A DNA stretch of 36,040 nucleotides, from assembly GCA_018064645.1 (NCBI GenBank), contig JAGHUT010000043.1, positions 1 to 36,040 on the forward strand. The letters are read 5' to 3'. Made by a program: the position numbers and the translations under genes. This DNA comes from Candidatus Crickella merdequi. Its GTDB lineage: Bacteria; Bacillota; Clostridia; Peptostreptococcales; Anaerovoracaceae. Every line of letters begins with the position of its first letter. The first letter of the stretch is position 1. Under the pieces are notes generated by a model. That model was not told the origin of the DNA, did no database searches, and worked only from the letters and a program-made list of their open reading frames with translations. Positions 1-8,149 of the stretch are shown piece after piece.

Positions 1-141
1 CAAACCTTCACTATTGTAACAGAGGTTTTTTTATACATAAACTAAAGTAACTTTACCTACCCCTGGTAGAACCAGGGGTTTAATCTAGCTAAAGCGCCAA
101 AGAAAAAAAGCGCTCCGATGTCGGAGCGCTTTTGGCATTTA
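1..141. terminator. Left-edge intergenic region with stacked hairpins
   Basis: Three hairpins lie between the window edge and the glmS stop codon. The strongest has arms at 109-118 and 121-130 (AGCGCTCCGA/TCGGAGCGCT). On the minus strand it is followed by a run of seven T, so it is the intrinsic terminator of the glmS operon. An inner hairpin at 60-67/71-78 (CCCCTGGT/ACCAGGGG) is followed by TTTAA on the plus strand. A weaker pair at 2-7/23-28 (AAACCT/AGGTTT) is followed by T-rich sequence. The last two may terminate a plus-strand gene that lies left of the window. No coding region is visible here. Confidence 0.75.
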
Positions 142-1974
142 TTATTCAACAGTTACACTCTTTGCAAGATTACGAGGCTTGTCGATTTCGCACTTTCTGT
201 CCTTCGCAACGAAGTAAGCGTACAGCTGAAGTGGAACTACTGACAGGAGTGGTGAAACCTCATCTCTGCAGTTCGGAATATACATAGTCTCGTTTGAATG
301 AGCCTCAATTGATATATTACCTTCCTTGGCAACTGAGATGATGTGTGCATTTCTTGCTCGTACTTCCTGAATGTTCGAAACAGTCTTATCGAACAGAGCA
401 TCCTGTGTAGCCAGTGCAATTACGATTGTACGTGGCTCCATGAGAGCAATTGTTCCGTGCTTCATCTCGCCGGCTGCAATAGCAAATGATGAAATGTATG
501 ATACCTCTTTAAGCTTAAGTGAGCCTTCGAAAGCTACGCATGAATCCATACCTCTTCCAATGAAGAATACCTGCTCTCTGTCATAGTAGTCAGCAGCAAG
601 TCTCTTGATGAATGGCTCAAGTTCGAAGCATTTCTCAATCTTTGCAGGAATTGCCTTGAGTTCCTCAACGAAATCTGCATAATCCTCTTCTGTAATTGTG
701 CCCTTGATGTCGGCGAAATAAAGAGCAAGCATATAGAAGCAGAGCAGCTGTGTTGTGTATGCCTTAGTTGAAGCTACAGAAATCTCAGGACCTGCAAATG
801 TGTAGAATACCTGGTCTGACTCTCTCGCTACTGAACTTCCAACTACGTTAACAATTGAGATAACGTGAGCGCCCTTCTTCTTAGCCTCTCTAAGAGCCTC
901 GAGTGTATCAGCTGTCTCTCCTGACTGTGATACAGCAATGAAAAGGGTCTTATCATCAATGAACGGATCTCTGTATCTGAACTCTGATGCTACATCAATC
1001 TCTACAGGAATCTTTGCAACCTTTTCAATTACGCGCTGTCCAGCAAGACCTGCATGATATGCTGTTCCACAAGCGACAATTACAATCTTGTTATATTTGT
1101 CGAGTTCCTCTGCAGTCATCTCAATGCCGTAAAGCTTGATTCTGTTATCCTCTGTAAGACTTCTGCTTAATGTCTCCTCAATGCCCTTAGGCTGCTCGTG
1201 AATCTCTTTAAGCATGAAGTGTTCATACTCTCCCTTATCAGCTGCATCTACATCCCAGCCGATATGCATGAGATCTCGCTCAATCTGCTGATCCTTCTCA
1301 TCATAGATAGTAATCGCGTCCTGAGTAAGTACTACTGTATCTCCATTCTCAATAAGATATACGTCTTTTGTATGCTTGAGAATCGCACAGAAGTCTGAAG
1401 CAACCATGTTGAAATCCTTGCCCTTTGCAGCGATCAGCGGAGCATTTCTTCTATGTGCTACCAGCATGTCAGGCTTATCTGCAGCTACAGCAACAAGTAC
1501 ATAAGTTCCCTCCATCTCTGAAGCAGCCTTATCAATTGCCTCCTTGAGATCGCCAAGTTCTTTGTAGTGCTTTGATACGAGCATGCAGGCAACCTCTGTA
1601 TCTGTGTCTGATACAAATCTTACGCCCTCTGCCTGGAGCTGCTCCTTAAGCTCGATATAGTTCTCTACTGTTCCGTTGTGAACAAGAGCAAGGCTTCCAT
1701 CCATGTTAGTGTGTGGATGAGCATTTGCAACTGTTACGCCACCGTGCGTAGCCCATCTTGTATGTCCGATACCAACATGACCTCCAAGATTCTCATCTCC
1801 GATGAGTTTTCTAAGATTCGCAATAGGTCCTACGGCTTTTCTTACTTTGATTTCGCCGTTGTCATTTACAGCAACACCTGCAGAGTCATAGCCTCTGTAC
1901 TCAAGTTTCTCAAGTCCCTCAATAAGAAAATTCTGAGGCTCATTAGGTCCTACATATCCAACGATTCCGCACAT
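142..1974 (-). CDS. glmS: Glutamine-fructose-6-phosphate aminotransferase (isomerizing)
   Basis: Converts fructose-6-phosphate and glutamine to glucosamine-6-phosphate, the first committed step to UDP-GlcNAc and peptidoglycan. The protein is 610 aa, the usual length. It begins MCGIVGYVG, so Cys2 becomes the N-terminal nucleophile of the glutaminase domain. Two SIS sugar-isomerase domains follow, and it ends in the conserved DKPRNLAKSVTVE. I chose the ATG at 1974 because the catalytic Cys must follow Met directly and an AAAGGAG site lies just upstream; the longer frame to 2019 is rejected. It sits 16 bp after glmM and is the last gene of the cdaA operon. That spacing leaves no room for a glmS ribozyme. 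The 109-130 hairpin ends the transcript. Confidence 0.97.
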   Translation of the reverse strand: MCGIVGYVGPNEPQNFLIEGLEKLEYRGYDSAGVAVNDNGEIKVRKAVGPIANLRKLIGDENLGGHVGIGHTRWATHGGVTVANAHPHTNMDGSLALVHNGTVENYIELKEQLQAEGVRFVSDTDTEVACMLVSKHYKELGDLKEAIDKAASEMEGTYVLVAVAADKPDMLVAHRRNAPLIAAKGKDFNMVASDFCAILKHTKDVYLIENGDTVVLTQDAITIYDEKDQQIERDLMHIGWDVDAADKGEYEHFMLKEIHEQPKGIEETLSRSLTEDNRIKLYGIEMTAEELDKYNKIVIVACGTAYHAGLAGQRVIEKVAKIPVEIDVASEFRYRDPFIDDKTLFIAVSQSGETADTLEALREAKKKGAHVISIVNVVGSSVARESDQVFYTFAGPEISVASTKAYTTQLLCFYMLALYFADIKGTITEEDYADFVEELKAIPAKIEKCFELEPFIKRLAADYYDREQVFFIGRGMDSCVAFEGSLKLKEVSYISSFAIAAGEMKHGTIALMEPRTIVIALATQDALFDKTVSNIQEVRARNAHIISVAKEGNISIEAHSNETMYIPNCRDEVSPLLSVVPLQLYAYFVAKDRKCEIDKPRNLAKSVTVE

Positions 1975-1990
1975 AGTGTGTGTCTCCTTT

Positions 1991-3346
1991 CTATTTCTTC
2001 TCGCCGAATTTCTCGACAATCAGATCTGCAATATACTGAGCATAGCCCTGAATCTGATCTACATCTTCTCCCTCGAGCATTACTCTGATGAGAGGCTCTG
2101 TTCCTGAAGGTCTGATGAGTACTCTTCCTGTTCCCTCTACCTTCTTCTCAACCTCTTCTATTCTTGCCTTAACCTCTGCATCGTTAAGAGCAATTTTCTT
2201 ATACTCTGTCTTTACTCTTGCGTTAACAAGGGCCTGTGGGAAAATCTTAATCTCGTCTCTGAGTTCGCTTACCTTCTTGCCTGATGAGAGGAAGGCCTTC
2301 ATGAACTGCAGTGATGAGAGAACTCCGTCACCTGTTGTTGTGTGGTTCAGGAAAATCATATGACCCGACTGTTCTCCGCCAAGCACTGATCCTGTCTGGC
2401 GCATTGATTCAAGTACATATCTGTCGCCTACTCCTGTAACATCAACACTGATACCCTTCTCTTCCAGGTGCTTGTGGAGACCGATGTTGCTCATTACAGT
2501 TGCTGTAACCTTGTTGTCATAGAGGAGCCCATCCTTTTGAAGCTTGTCTGCGCAAATGCAGATTACTCTGTCACCGTCGATTACTCTACCTCTGTCATCT
2601 ACAACAATGAGTCTGTCAGCATCACCATCGTATGCGAATCCTACATCAGCGCCTGTCTCGAGAACCTTTGCCTGAAGCTTCTCAGGGTGAGTTGAACCGC
2701 AGGCATTGTTGATGTTGATGCCATCTGGACTATCTGCGATTACAGTCACATCTGCACCCAGTGCCTCATATACGATTCTGGCTGTCTGGTATGCAGCACC
2801 GTTAGCTGTATCGAGAACAACCTTAACGCCCTTGAGATCACCCTCAAATGTGCCGAGAAGGAATTTTGTATATATATCGAGTGCCTCTTCTGACTTTGAG
2901 CATCTGCCAAGATTCTCTCCGATGAACTCTGGATGATTAAACTCATGAGCCAGAATAATATCCTCGATTCGACCTTCAGTATCATCATCAAGCTTAAAGC
3001 CGTCTCCGCTGAAAATCTTAATTCCGTTATATTCAAATGAATTGTGGGAAGCTGAGATTACTACACCTGCATCAGCGTTGAAATGCTTAACCAGGTTAGC
3101 TACTGCTGGTGTTGGAATAACTCCAAGGCTGATAACGCTTCCTCCTACAGAAAGAACTCCTGCAGTGAGTGCGCACTCCAGCATATCTCCCGAAATTCTT
3201 GTGTCCTTACCAATGATGAAAAGTGGCTTCTTATTGTTCTCACTGAGAACAAAAGCCGCAGCCTTACCAATGTCGTACGCAAGTGAAGCTGTAAGTTCCT
3301 TGTTAGCTACGCCTCTTACGCCATCTGTTCCAAATAATCTACCCAT
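1991..3346 (-). CDS. glmM: Phosphoglucosamine mutase
   Basis: Interconverts glucosamine-6-phosphate and glucosamine-1-phosphate, the step after GlmS. The 451-aa length is typical. It starts MGRLFGTDGVRG, the family hallmark. The phosphoserine loop VISASHN puts the catalytic Ser at residue 100, as in Bacillus GlmM. The metal-binding DGDADR loop and the C-terminal phosphate-binding RPSGTEP motif are present. AAAGGATG lies upstream of the ATG. It follows cdaR by 18 bp and precedes glmS by 16 bp. In Firmicutes GlmM binds and inhibits the diadenylate cyclase CdaA, and this gene order is the classic conserved cluster. Confidence 0.97.
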   Translation of the reverse strand: MGRLFGTDGVRGVANKELTASLAYDIGKAAAFVLSENNKKPLFIIGKDTRISGDMLECALTAGVLSVGGSVISLGVIPTPAVANLVKHFNADAGVVISASHNSFEYNGIKIFSGDGFKLDDDTEGRIEDIILAHEFNHPEFIGENLGRCSKSEEALDIYTKFLLGTFEGDLKGVKVVLDTANGAAYQTARIVYEALGADVTVIADSPDGININNACGSTHPEKLQAKVLETGADVGFAYDGDADRLIVVDDRGRVIDGDRVICICADKLQKDGLLYDNKVTATVMSNIGLHKHLEEKGISVDVTGVGDRYVLESMRQTGSVLGGEQSGHMIFLNHTTTGDGVLSSLQFMKAFLSSGKKVSELRDEIKIFPQALVNARVKTEYKKIALNDAEVKARIEEVEKKVEGTGRVLIRPSGTEPLIRVMLEGEDVDQIQGYAQYIADLIVEKFGEKK

Positions 3347-3364
3347 ACCTACATCCTTTACTAA

Positions 3365-4297
3365 TTATTTATCAAATCTCACTTTAACTGCAGAAGACAT
3401 GGAAGCGCATGCAAGCTGCACACCTTCCGGAAGATTGTATTTAATCTTTACATTTGCGTCTTTCTTTATGTTTGAAATATCCACAGTCTGTGCATCAATT
3501 GATTCAATTCCTTCAAGAACTGATGATCTGCCCTTGATTACAACTGTCTTAGGCACCTCATAAATCTTGTTATTGCCGGAACTGCTGTCTGTTACCATAA
3601 CATTTACTTTGACGGTCTTTGTTGAAGCCCTGTAGACCGTTGTACTTATTGTTGAAGGCAGCACGACAATATGCTTTACAGGTTTACCATTCTTATCCAC
3701 CGCAACTGGCTTGACTGTCAATGTAGACTCTGCACCACCTGGAATTGCAGTCTCACTAACAGGAAGAACAACATATTCAACCTTCTCGATCTGTGATTTA
3801 GCGCCAAGTACACTTACACGCTCTGCACTCATTTCAGTAGCAAAAGGTTCCCAGGTTGACTCCGTTGAATCTAATACACCTGCTGTCACATCTACATCAA
3901 TATTGTTGCTCGATGTTACATAAACAATCAGATTATTGGCTGACTGTGATTTGAGTTTAACATCTGATGGAGTCTTAATGTCGATCGGCAGAGTATTGCT
4001 GCCCTTGTTAGCGCCTGATACGTCAACAACAGCCGTTATGTTATCAGCCGAAATCTTATTAAGTTCCTGCCTTGAAAGAGACACTGTCACATTAACAGTA
4101 TCGATATTTGCAGATTCCACACCTAAACCGTTTGTTCCCAGCTCGTATTCGCCTTCACAGCTTATAGGCACGTTCCTTATGGTCTTTGTAATAGAAGGAG
4201 ATACCTCTACAGCGACATAGTACCAGGCAGCAAAGGCTACAAGAATGGAAATCGCAATGTTAATTGTGTCGAGCCTGCGACCCTTGAGTTTACTCAT
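3365..4297 (-). CDS. cdaR: CdaA regulatory protein, YbbR-domain
   Basis: A membrane-anchored regulator of the diadenylate cyclase CdaA. It is about 310 aa: a short basic N-terminus (MSKLKGRRLD), one transmembrane helix near residues 15-33, then extracytoplasmic YbbR-type beta repeats rich in V, T and S. The ATG at 4297 overlaps the end of cdaA by 8 bp and has a GGAGGTGACC site upstream, which suggests translational coupling. An upstream in-frame ATG (4366) would add 23 residues read from inside cdaA and is rejected. Position between cdaA and glmM supports the assignment, because YbbR repeats diverge quickly in sequence. Confidence 0.9.
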   Translation of the reverse strand: MSKLKGRRLDTINIAISILVAFAAWYYVAVEVSPSITKTIRNVPISCEGEYELGTNGLGVESANIDTVNVTVSLSRQELNKISADNITAVVDVSGANKGSNTLPIDIKTPSDVKLKSQSANNLIVYVTSSNNIDVDVTAGVLDSTESTWEPFATEMSAERVSVLGAKSQIEKVEYVVLPVSETAIPGGAESTLTVKPVAVDKNGKPVKHIVVLPSTISTTVYRASTKTVKVNVMVTDSSSGNNKIYEVPKTVVIKGRSSVLEGIESIDAQTVDISNIKKDANVKIKYNLPEGVQLACASMSSAVKVRFDK

Positions 4298-5132
4298 CAC
4301 GGTCACCTCCTCCCAGACCAAAGAATCTGAAAAACTTGTTGCGCGACACCTTCTCTGCAGGAACATATATCTCCAGCAGCAGCTTCTCGAGAGCTTTTAC
4401 ATCGACAAATCTCTTCAGCGATCCATTCTCAGCAACTGATATTGCACCAGACTCCTCCGATACAATGATAACAAGAGCATCAGATACCTCACTTAGTCCA
4501 AGACCAGCTCTATGTCTTGTACCAAGATTCCTTCCTATATCCTTCTTCTCTGTCAGTGGAAGAACACAGCTTGCGGCCAGTATTCTTGTTCCTCTGATAA
4601 TTACAGCGCCATCATGAAGCGGCGATCCCTCGTAGAAAAGATTACCAAGCAATCTTGCGGAAATCTTCGCATCAACCTCAGCACCTTTTTCGAGAAGCTC
4701 ATTAAGCCTTGTATCCTTCTCAATAACGATGAGAGCTCCTGTTCTTGTTTTGGAGAACTCCTCGCATGCATCAACAATCTCCTCAACCACTCCCATTGCC
4801 GGCTCATCGTCACCATCACGGAACTGGCTAGCAGTAAAGAACTTGCGGCCAACCTTCTCGAGACCTCTTCTGAGCTCCGGCTGAAAAATAACAACTACTG
4901 CGAAGAGTCCCATTGTCAGCAGACTTTTGAGCAGCCAGTTAAGCAGATTCAGGTTCAGCAGATCTGATGCAAAGAAAACGACCACCAGAAGGAAAACTCC
5001 CCTCAGCAGCTGCTGAGCTCTTGTCTCACGGATAAATTCGAGCACCTTGTAAATAAGGTACGCAACGATGGCAATATCAATGACATCTGTTACCCTTATG
5101 CTCATTAATACGCTCATCAAATTATCCAGCAT
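4290..5132 (-). CDS. cdaA: Diadenylate cyclase (c-di-AMP synthase)
   Basis: Makes c-di-AMP from two ATP. The protein is 280 aa, with three N-terminal membrane helices within residues 15-83 and a DisA_N domain. The catalytic DGA motif is at residues 174-176 (PLHDGAVII) and the RHR motif at 206-208 (GTRHRAGLG). A strong GGAGGAG site precedes the ATG. c-di-AMP controls osmolyte uptake and cell-wall homeostasis, and the operon links it to GlmM and GlmS. The gene starts 47 bp after the LCP gene. A weak TTACTG-18-TATAGT promoter may lie there, so the operon could be read from its own promoter, from the LCP promoter, or both. Confidence 0.96.
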   Translation of the reverse strand: MLDNLMSVLMSIRVTDVIDIAIVAYLIYKVLEFIRETRAQQLLRGVFLLVVVFFASDLLNLNLLNWLLKSLLTMGLFAVVVIFQPELRRGLEKVGRKFFTASQFRDGDDEPAMGVVEEIVDACEEFSKTRTGALIVIEKDTRLNELLEKGAEVDAKISARLLGNLFYEGSPLHDGAVIIRGTRILAASCVLPLTEKKDIGRNLGTRHRAGLGLSEVSDALVIIVSEESGAISVAENGSLKRFVDVKALEKLLLEIYVPAEKVSRNKFFRFFGLGGGDRDE

Positions 5133-5179
5133 ATGTTCTCCTCCGGTGGTTTAGAAAAATTCTGTTACTATATTTGTTA

Positions 5180-6427
5180 TTATTTCTCTGCAGTAAGCAC
5201 TGCGTTGATCTTCTCTTTAGCTGTCGCAATGCTGTCTGCATCCTGTGCCATTACATATACCTTTGTGCCGCCAGTACTGTATGTACTAGATGATGAATCA
5301 TGGCCTGACAGAGTATACTTCTCAATCTTCCAGTCAATGTTCTTGGCAATCTGAATCTTTACAAGAGCTCGAATCTCCTGAGATGACATATTCATCTCAA
5401 TGTAATCTGAAAGTGCAGAAAGAATCTTTGTGTAACTGAGCAGCAGAGTCTTACTGCTTGTCGCCTTCTTAATCATAGCCTGGAATACTGCCTGCTGATT
5501 CTTGATTCTCTGATTGTCACCTTCCTTGAACGCTTTACGTTCTCTTGCAAAGGCAAGGGCCTGTGATCCGGTCATATGCTGCCAACCCTTCTTAACAGTC
5601 CATGTGTCGAACTTAACCGGAACAAACTCATACTCAGAGTAAACCTCAATTCCTCCAATGGCATCAACAAACTTTACGATAGTATCGAAGTTTACTTTAA
5701 CATAGTAGTTAACCTTAACATCAAGCAGATCCTCTACAGCGCCGATCGTATCATTAACGCCATAGAATCCTGTATGAGTAATCTTATCTGTAGCATTGCC
5801 GTGGTTAACCATTCTAATCTGATAGTCTCTTGGAATAGATGTCATAAGCATCTCTCCTGTTGACGGATTAATTGTAACCAGCATATTAACATCTGAACGA
5901 CCCTGATTATCAACAGTTCCATCAACATCCATTCCTGTGATCAGAATGTTGAAAGGCTCTCTTGTTACATTAACGCTGTTCTTGTTCTCAGTGTTAGTTC
6001 CGATTGTATCAAGGAATGAAAGTGTTCCAAGAGCATATGCTGAACCGACTCCATATACTAAAATTAATATAACACTCATAAATGTGGCAATAACCTTGGC
6101 CCACATCTTGATATTCTTGAAAAACAGCTGGATAAACAACACTACACTGAGCAGTGACATTACCACTACAAGCGCAATAAGTGTTGGTGCAGGAAGCACA
6201 TCCATAATTACAAGAACACTCTCAAAAGCTACAAGCCCAATAAGATATACAAAGGCAAGAATTCTTGTAAACTTGTAGAACTTACTGTTCTTGTGGTTCT
6301 TTTTCTTCTTCTTGGCCTTTTTCTTTCCTTTGCCTGACGCCTCCGCAATTCTCGCGTCTCTGTCTTTATACTCAAAGCTTGGAACTTCGAGAATCTCATC
6401 GAAATCGTCTTTGCCTCGATTGCTCAT
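5180..6427 (-). CDS. LytR-CpsA-Psr (LCP) family cell-wall ligase
   Basis: LCP enzymes move lipid-linked anionic glycopolymers onto peptidoglycan outside the membrane. The protein is 415 aa. A basic cytoplasmic N-terminus (a K-rich run around residues 33-45) is followed by three predicted membrane helices (about 52-75, 80-102 and 110-133). The LCP domain starts near residue 150 with FNILITGMD. The signature residues are visible: GRSDVNM, SIPRDYQI and the ALAFARERK segment, whose Arg residues bind pyrophosphate. Three N-terminal helices instead of one occur in some clostridial LCP proteins. It lies upstream of the c-di-AMP/GlcN operon on the same strand, and a promoter is visible between hpf and this gene. 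Confidence 0.9.
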   Translation of the reverse strand: MSNRGKDDFDEILEVPSFEYKDRDARIAEASGKGKKKAKKKKKNHKNSKFYKFTRILAFVYLIGLVAFESVLVIMDVLPAPTLIALVVVMSLLSVVLFIQLFFKNIKMWAKVIATFMSVILILVYGVGSAYALGTLSFLDTIGTNTENKNSVNVTREPFNILITGMDVDGTVDNQGRSDVNMLVTINPSTGEMLMTSIPRDYQIRMVNHGNATDKITHTGFYGVNDTIGAVEDLLDVKVNYYVKVNFDTIVKFVDAIGGIEVYSEYEFVPVKFDTWTVKKGWQHMTGSQALAFARERKAFKEGDNQRIKNQQAVFQAMIKKATSSKTLLLSYTKILSALSDYIEMNMSSQEIRALVKIQIAKNIDWKIEKYTLSGHDSSSSTYSTGGTKVYVMAQDADSIATAKEKINAVLTAEK

Positions 6428-6469
6428 AATGTTATAACTCCTTATTTTTCATTGATTGCTCATCGAATA

Positions 6470-6498
6470 ATTCTATCAAAAATCCGACAGGCCTTCAA
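6470..6498 (-). promoter_or_regulatory. Promoter of the LCP gene
   Basis: On the minus strand the -35 box TTGAAG (6498-6493) and the -10 box TAGAAT (6475-6470) are separated by exactly 17 bp. The -35 starts just past the hpf stop codon. The site lies 43 bp upstream of the LCP start codon. Confidence 0.6.
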
Positions 6499-6500
6499 TA

Positions 6501-7031
6501 TTATCTAATAGTCTCGATAAGTCCGTAAGCGTTGCCTTTTCTCTTATATACAACATTTACAGAATCTGTATCCATGTCGAGATAAACGAAGAAATCGTGT
6601 CCGAGCATCTCCATCTGGAGAATTGCCTCCTCAGCTACCATAGGCTGAAGCTCGTACTGCTTTCTCTTAACAACAACTGCTTCCTCAATCTCATCTTCCT
6701 CAGGCTCAGGGATGAACTCAAGCTTAAGAGCCTTGTTCTCCTTGTATCTCTCCTCCAGCTTGCCCTTGAGCTTGCTCATCTGATTTGACAGCTTGTCCAT
6801 TACAACATCCATTGCATCGTATACATTGTCCTGAATTGCTTCAGCTCTGAATACTGCCTGCTTGGCATTGATTGTTGCCTCAAGCTTAGTCATATCCTTG
6901 AACTTTGAAACTACCACATTTGCATTAACATCCTCGTGGAAAAACTTATCGAGCTTCTCGAACTTCTTCTCGATGTTCTCCTCAAGCTTCTCACTTACCT
7001 TGTAGTTCTTTGCTAAAATGTTGATCTTCAT
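6501..7031 (-). CDS. hpf: Ribosome hibernation promoting factor, long form
   Basis: Long-form HPF (RaiA/YvyD family) dimerises 70S ribosomes into inactive 100S particles in stationary phase. The 176-aa length separates it from short HPF. The N-terminal domain (1-100) binds in the mRNA/tRNA channel; an acidic linker (EPEEDEIEEA) follows; the C-terminal dimerisation domain carries the typical PMVAEEAILQMEMLGHDFFV and YKRKGNAYGLIE segments. I chose the ATG at 7031 because an AAGGAGG lies 9 bases upstream; the longer frame to 7064 has no site. An ACAAC/GTTGT inverted repeat flanks the Shine-Dalgarno. It is transcribed divergently from comFC. Confidence 0.94.
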   Translation of the reverse strand: MKINILAKNYKVSEKLEENIEKKFEKLDKFFHEDVNANVVVSKFKDMTKLEATINAKQAVFRAEAIQDNVYDAMDVVMDKLSNQMSKLKGKLEERYKENKALKLEFIPEPEEDEIEEAVVVKRKQYELQPMVAEEAILQMEMLGHDFFVYLDMDTDSVNVVYKRKGNAYGLIETIR

Positions 7032-7068
7032 AATACACAACCTCCTTATGTTGTAGTTGTTCAAGGTT

Positions 7069-7074
7069 ATTGTA
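7069..7074 (-). promoter_or_regulatory. Extended -10 promoter of hpf
   Basis: On the minus strand TGGTACAAT is an extended -10 element located 38 bp upstream of the hpf ATG. No good -35 is seen at 17 bp, as expected for extended -10 promoters. I found no clear plus-strand promoter for comFC in the same 156-bp gap. Confidence 0.5.
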
Positions 7075-7187
7075 CCACATATATCTTTTGCTGTGTGGAA
7101 ACTCTGTGTTTTTCTCTTCTAAATGTGTACTGTTATGCAGACAAAGACGTGTTATTCTTGTCGTTACAAAAGAATGGAGGAATCTGA

Positions 7188-7943
7188 ATGTTCAGAGAAT
7201 TATCAGTTAAAATATCACGATCTTTATTGGGCCTTCTCTACCCTGAAGGGCTGTATTGTCTATGCTGCGACAAGATTATTGACAGCAGCAGACCATACCA
7301 GCTGTGCAATGAATGTATGGACGGTTTCAAATGGGCAACTGGCAGAACCTGTACCAAATGCGGCAAGCCTCTCTCCGTTTCAAACACGAGGAATATATGT
7401 TACAGCTGCGCCGAACACACTCATTTTTTCCGAAAGGGATACACATGTTCCGAATACGGAACCCACGAAAGAGCTCTGCTCTACAAACTCAAGTACAATT
7501 CAGACACTGCTGTGGCAGTTATGGCAGGTGAAGCCGTTGCAGATATGCTTGCCTACTCCTGCGATTGTGATTATGACCTGATTATCCCAGTCCCTGCCCA
7601 CAGAAGCAGGCAGCTGTCCAGAGGGTACAACCAGGCTCAGCTCATCGCAGAAGAAGCAGCCTCGAAGCTTGGAATCACATGTGACAGCACCATTGTCGAA
7701 AGAACAGCTCACACTGACAAGCTGAGAACAAAGACGCCAGACGAGAGAAGAGCGATTCTCGATGGTGTTTTTCGTGTCAGGGCAGGTAAAAATGCCGCCA
7801 TCCGAGGGCTGAAGATTCTTGTAGTAGATGATATTTACACAACTGGCGCAACAATGGATTCTGTCGCCAGGGTTCTCTATGAGGCAGGAGCCGAAAGTGT
7901 AGATATTGTATCTTTTGCTTCCGGGGCAGATGTGGTAAAATAA
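7188..7943 (+). CDS. comFC: ComF-family phosphoribosyltransferase-like protein
   Basis: ComFC proteins are required for DNA uptake during competence, but they occur in many non-transformable Clostridia. The protein is 251 aa. An N-terminal zinc-binding region has four CxxC pairs (LCC, CNEC, CTKC, CYSC). It is followed by a type I PRTase domain with PVPAHRSRQLSRGYNQ and the PRPP loop ILVVDDIYTTGAT. GGAGG sits 7 bases before the ATG. The gene is divergent from hpf. A structured RNA starts directly after its stop codon, so its last codons also appear to carry that RNA's promoter. Confidence 0.92.
   Translation: MFRELSVKISRSLLGLLYPEGLYCLCCDKIIDSSRPYQLCNECMDGFKWATGRTCTKCGKPLSVSNTRNICYSCAEHTHFFRKGYTCSEYGTHERALLYKLKYNSDTAVAVMAGEAVADMLAYSCDCDYDLIIPVPAHRSRQLSRGYNQAQLIAEEAASKLGITCDSTIVERTAHTDKLRTKTPDERRAILDGVFRVRAGKNAAIRGLKILVVDDIYTTGATMDSVARVLYEAGAESVDIVSFASGADVVK
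7936..7941 (+). promoter_or_regulatory. Probable ncRNA promoter embedded in the comFC stop region
   Basis: TGGTAAAAT forms an extended -10 (TGnTAnAAT) across the last comFC codons and the first base of the TAA. The predicted start point is 7947-7949, exactly where the terminal stem of the RNA begins. The -35 candidate (TTTTGC, 7913-7918) is weak. Confidence 0.4.
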
Positions 7944-7946
7944 CTT

Positions 7947-8130
7947 GATTGTGACGAGTCATGTTCGTGGTTGAAAGTCCAGGCCAGATACGGGCGAAGG
8001 GATCCACGTAAGCAGCGAGCAAGCGGCCGCTGTGATCATGGCGTATCTTAGATGTAAGTCCTCCACAAAGTGGGTAAAGGCGAGTGTGGGGTCAAAGACC
8101 AGGTCGAGTGGCGCGTCACGATTTAATTTT
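7947..8130 (+). ncRNA. Structured non-coding RNA, candidate raiA-motif RNA
   Basis: About 180 nt with no plausible reading frame but many nested helices. The two ends close on each other: 7947-7956 pairs with 8114-8123 (GTGACG/CGTCAC core, extended by A-U and G-U pairs). Internal helices include CGTGG/CCACG (7966-7970/8004-8008), CAGCG/CGCTG (8013-8017/8028-8032), CTTA/TAAG (8047-8050/8055-8058), CTCCACA/TGTGGGG (8061-8067/8085-8091) and the competing GGTC/GACC (8090-8093/8097-8100). The terminal stem is followed by a U-rich tail. The known raiA-motif RNA of Bacillota and Actinomycetota typically lies between raiA (hpf) and comFC, and is tied to sporulation and aggregation in a Clostridium. 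Here it directly follows comFC and hpf is the next gene on the other side. Identity rests on synteny and foldability; I have not matched a consensus. RNase P and tmRNA are unlikely: wrong length and no conserved core. Confidence 0.65.
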
Positions 8131-8149
8131 TCAAGAATTGGAGATTACA

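Noticed and set aside
1975-1990. glmS ribozyme ahead of glmS
   Set aside because: Only 16 bp separate glmM from glmS, far too short for the ribozyme, and no matching fold precedes the start.
7123-7581. Plus-strand frame overlapping the start of comFC in another frame
   Set aside because: It lacks a ribosome site and overlaps the conserved zinc-finger and PRTase coding of comFC.
7947-8130. RNase P RNA or tmRNA
   Set aside because: The element is about 180 nt, roughly half the needed size, and neither the RNase P core nor the tmRNA tRNA-like ends and tag frame are present; synteny favours the raiA motif.
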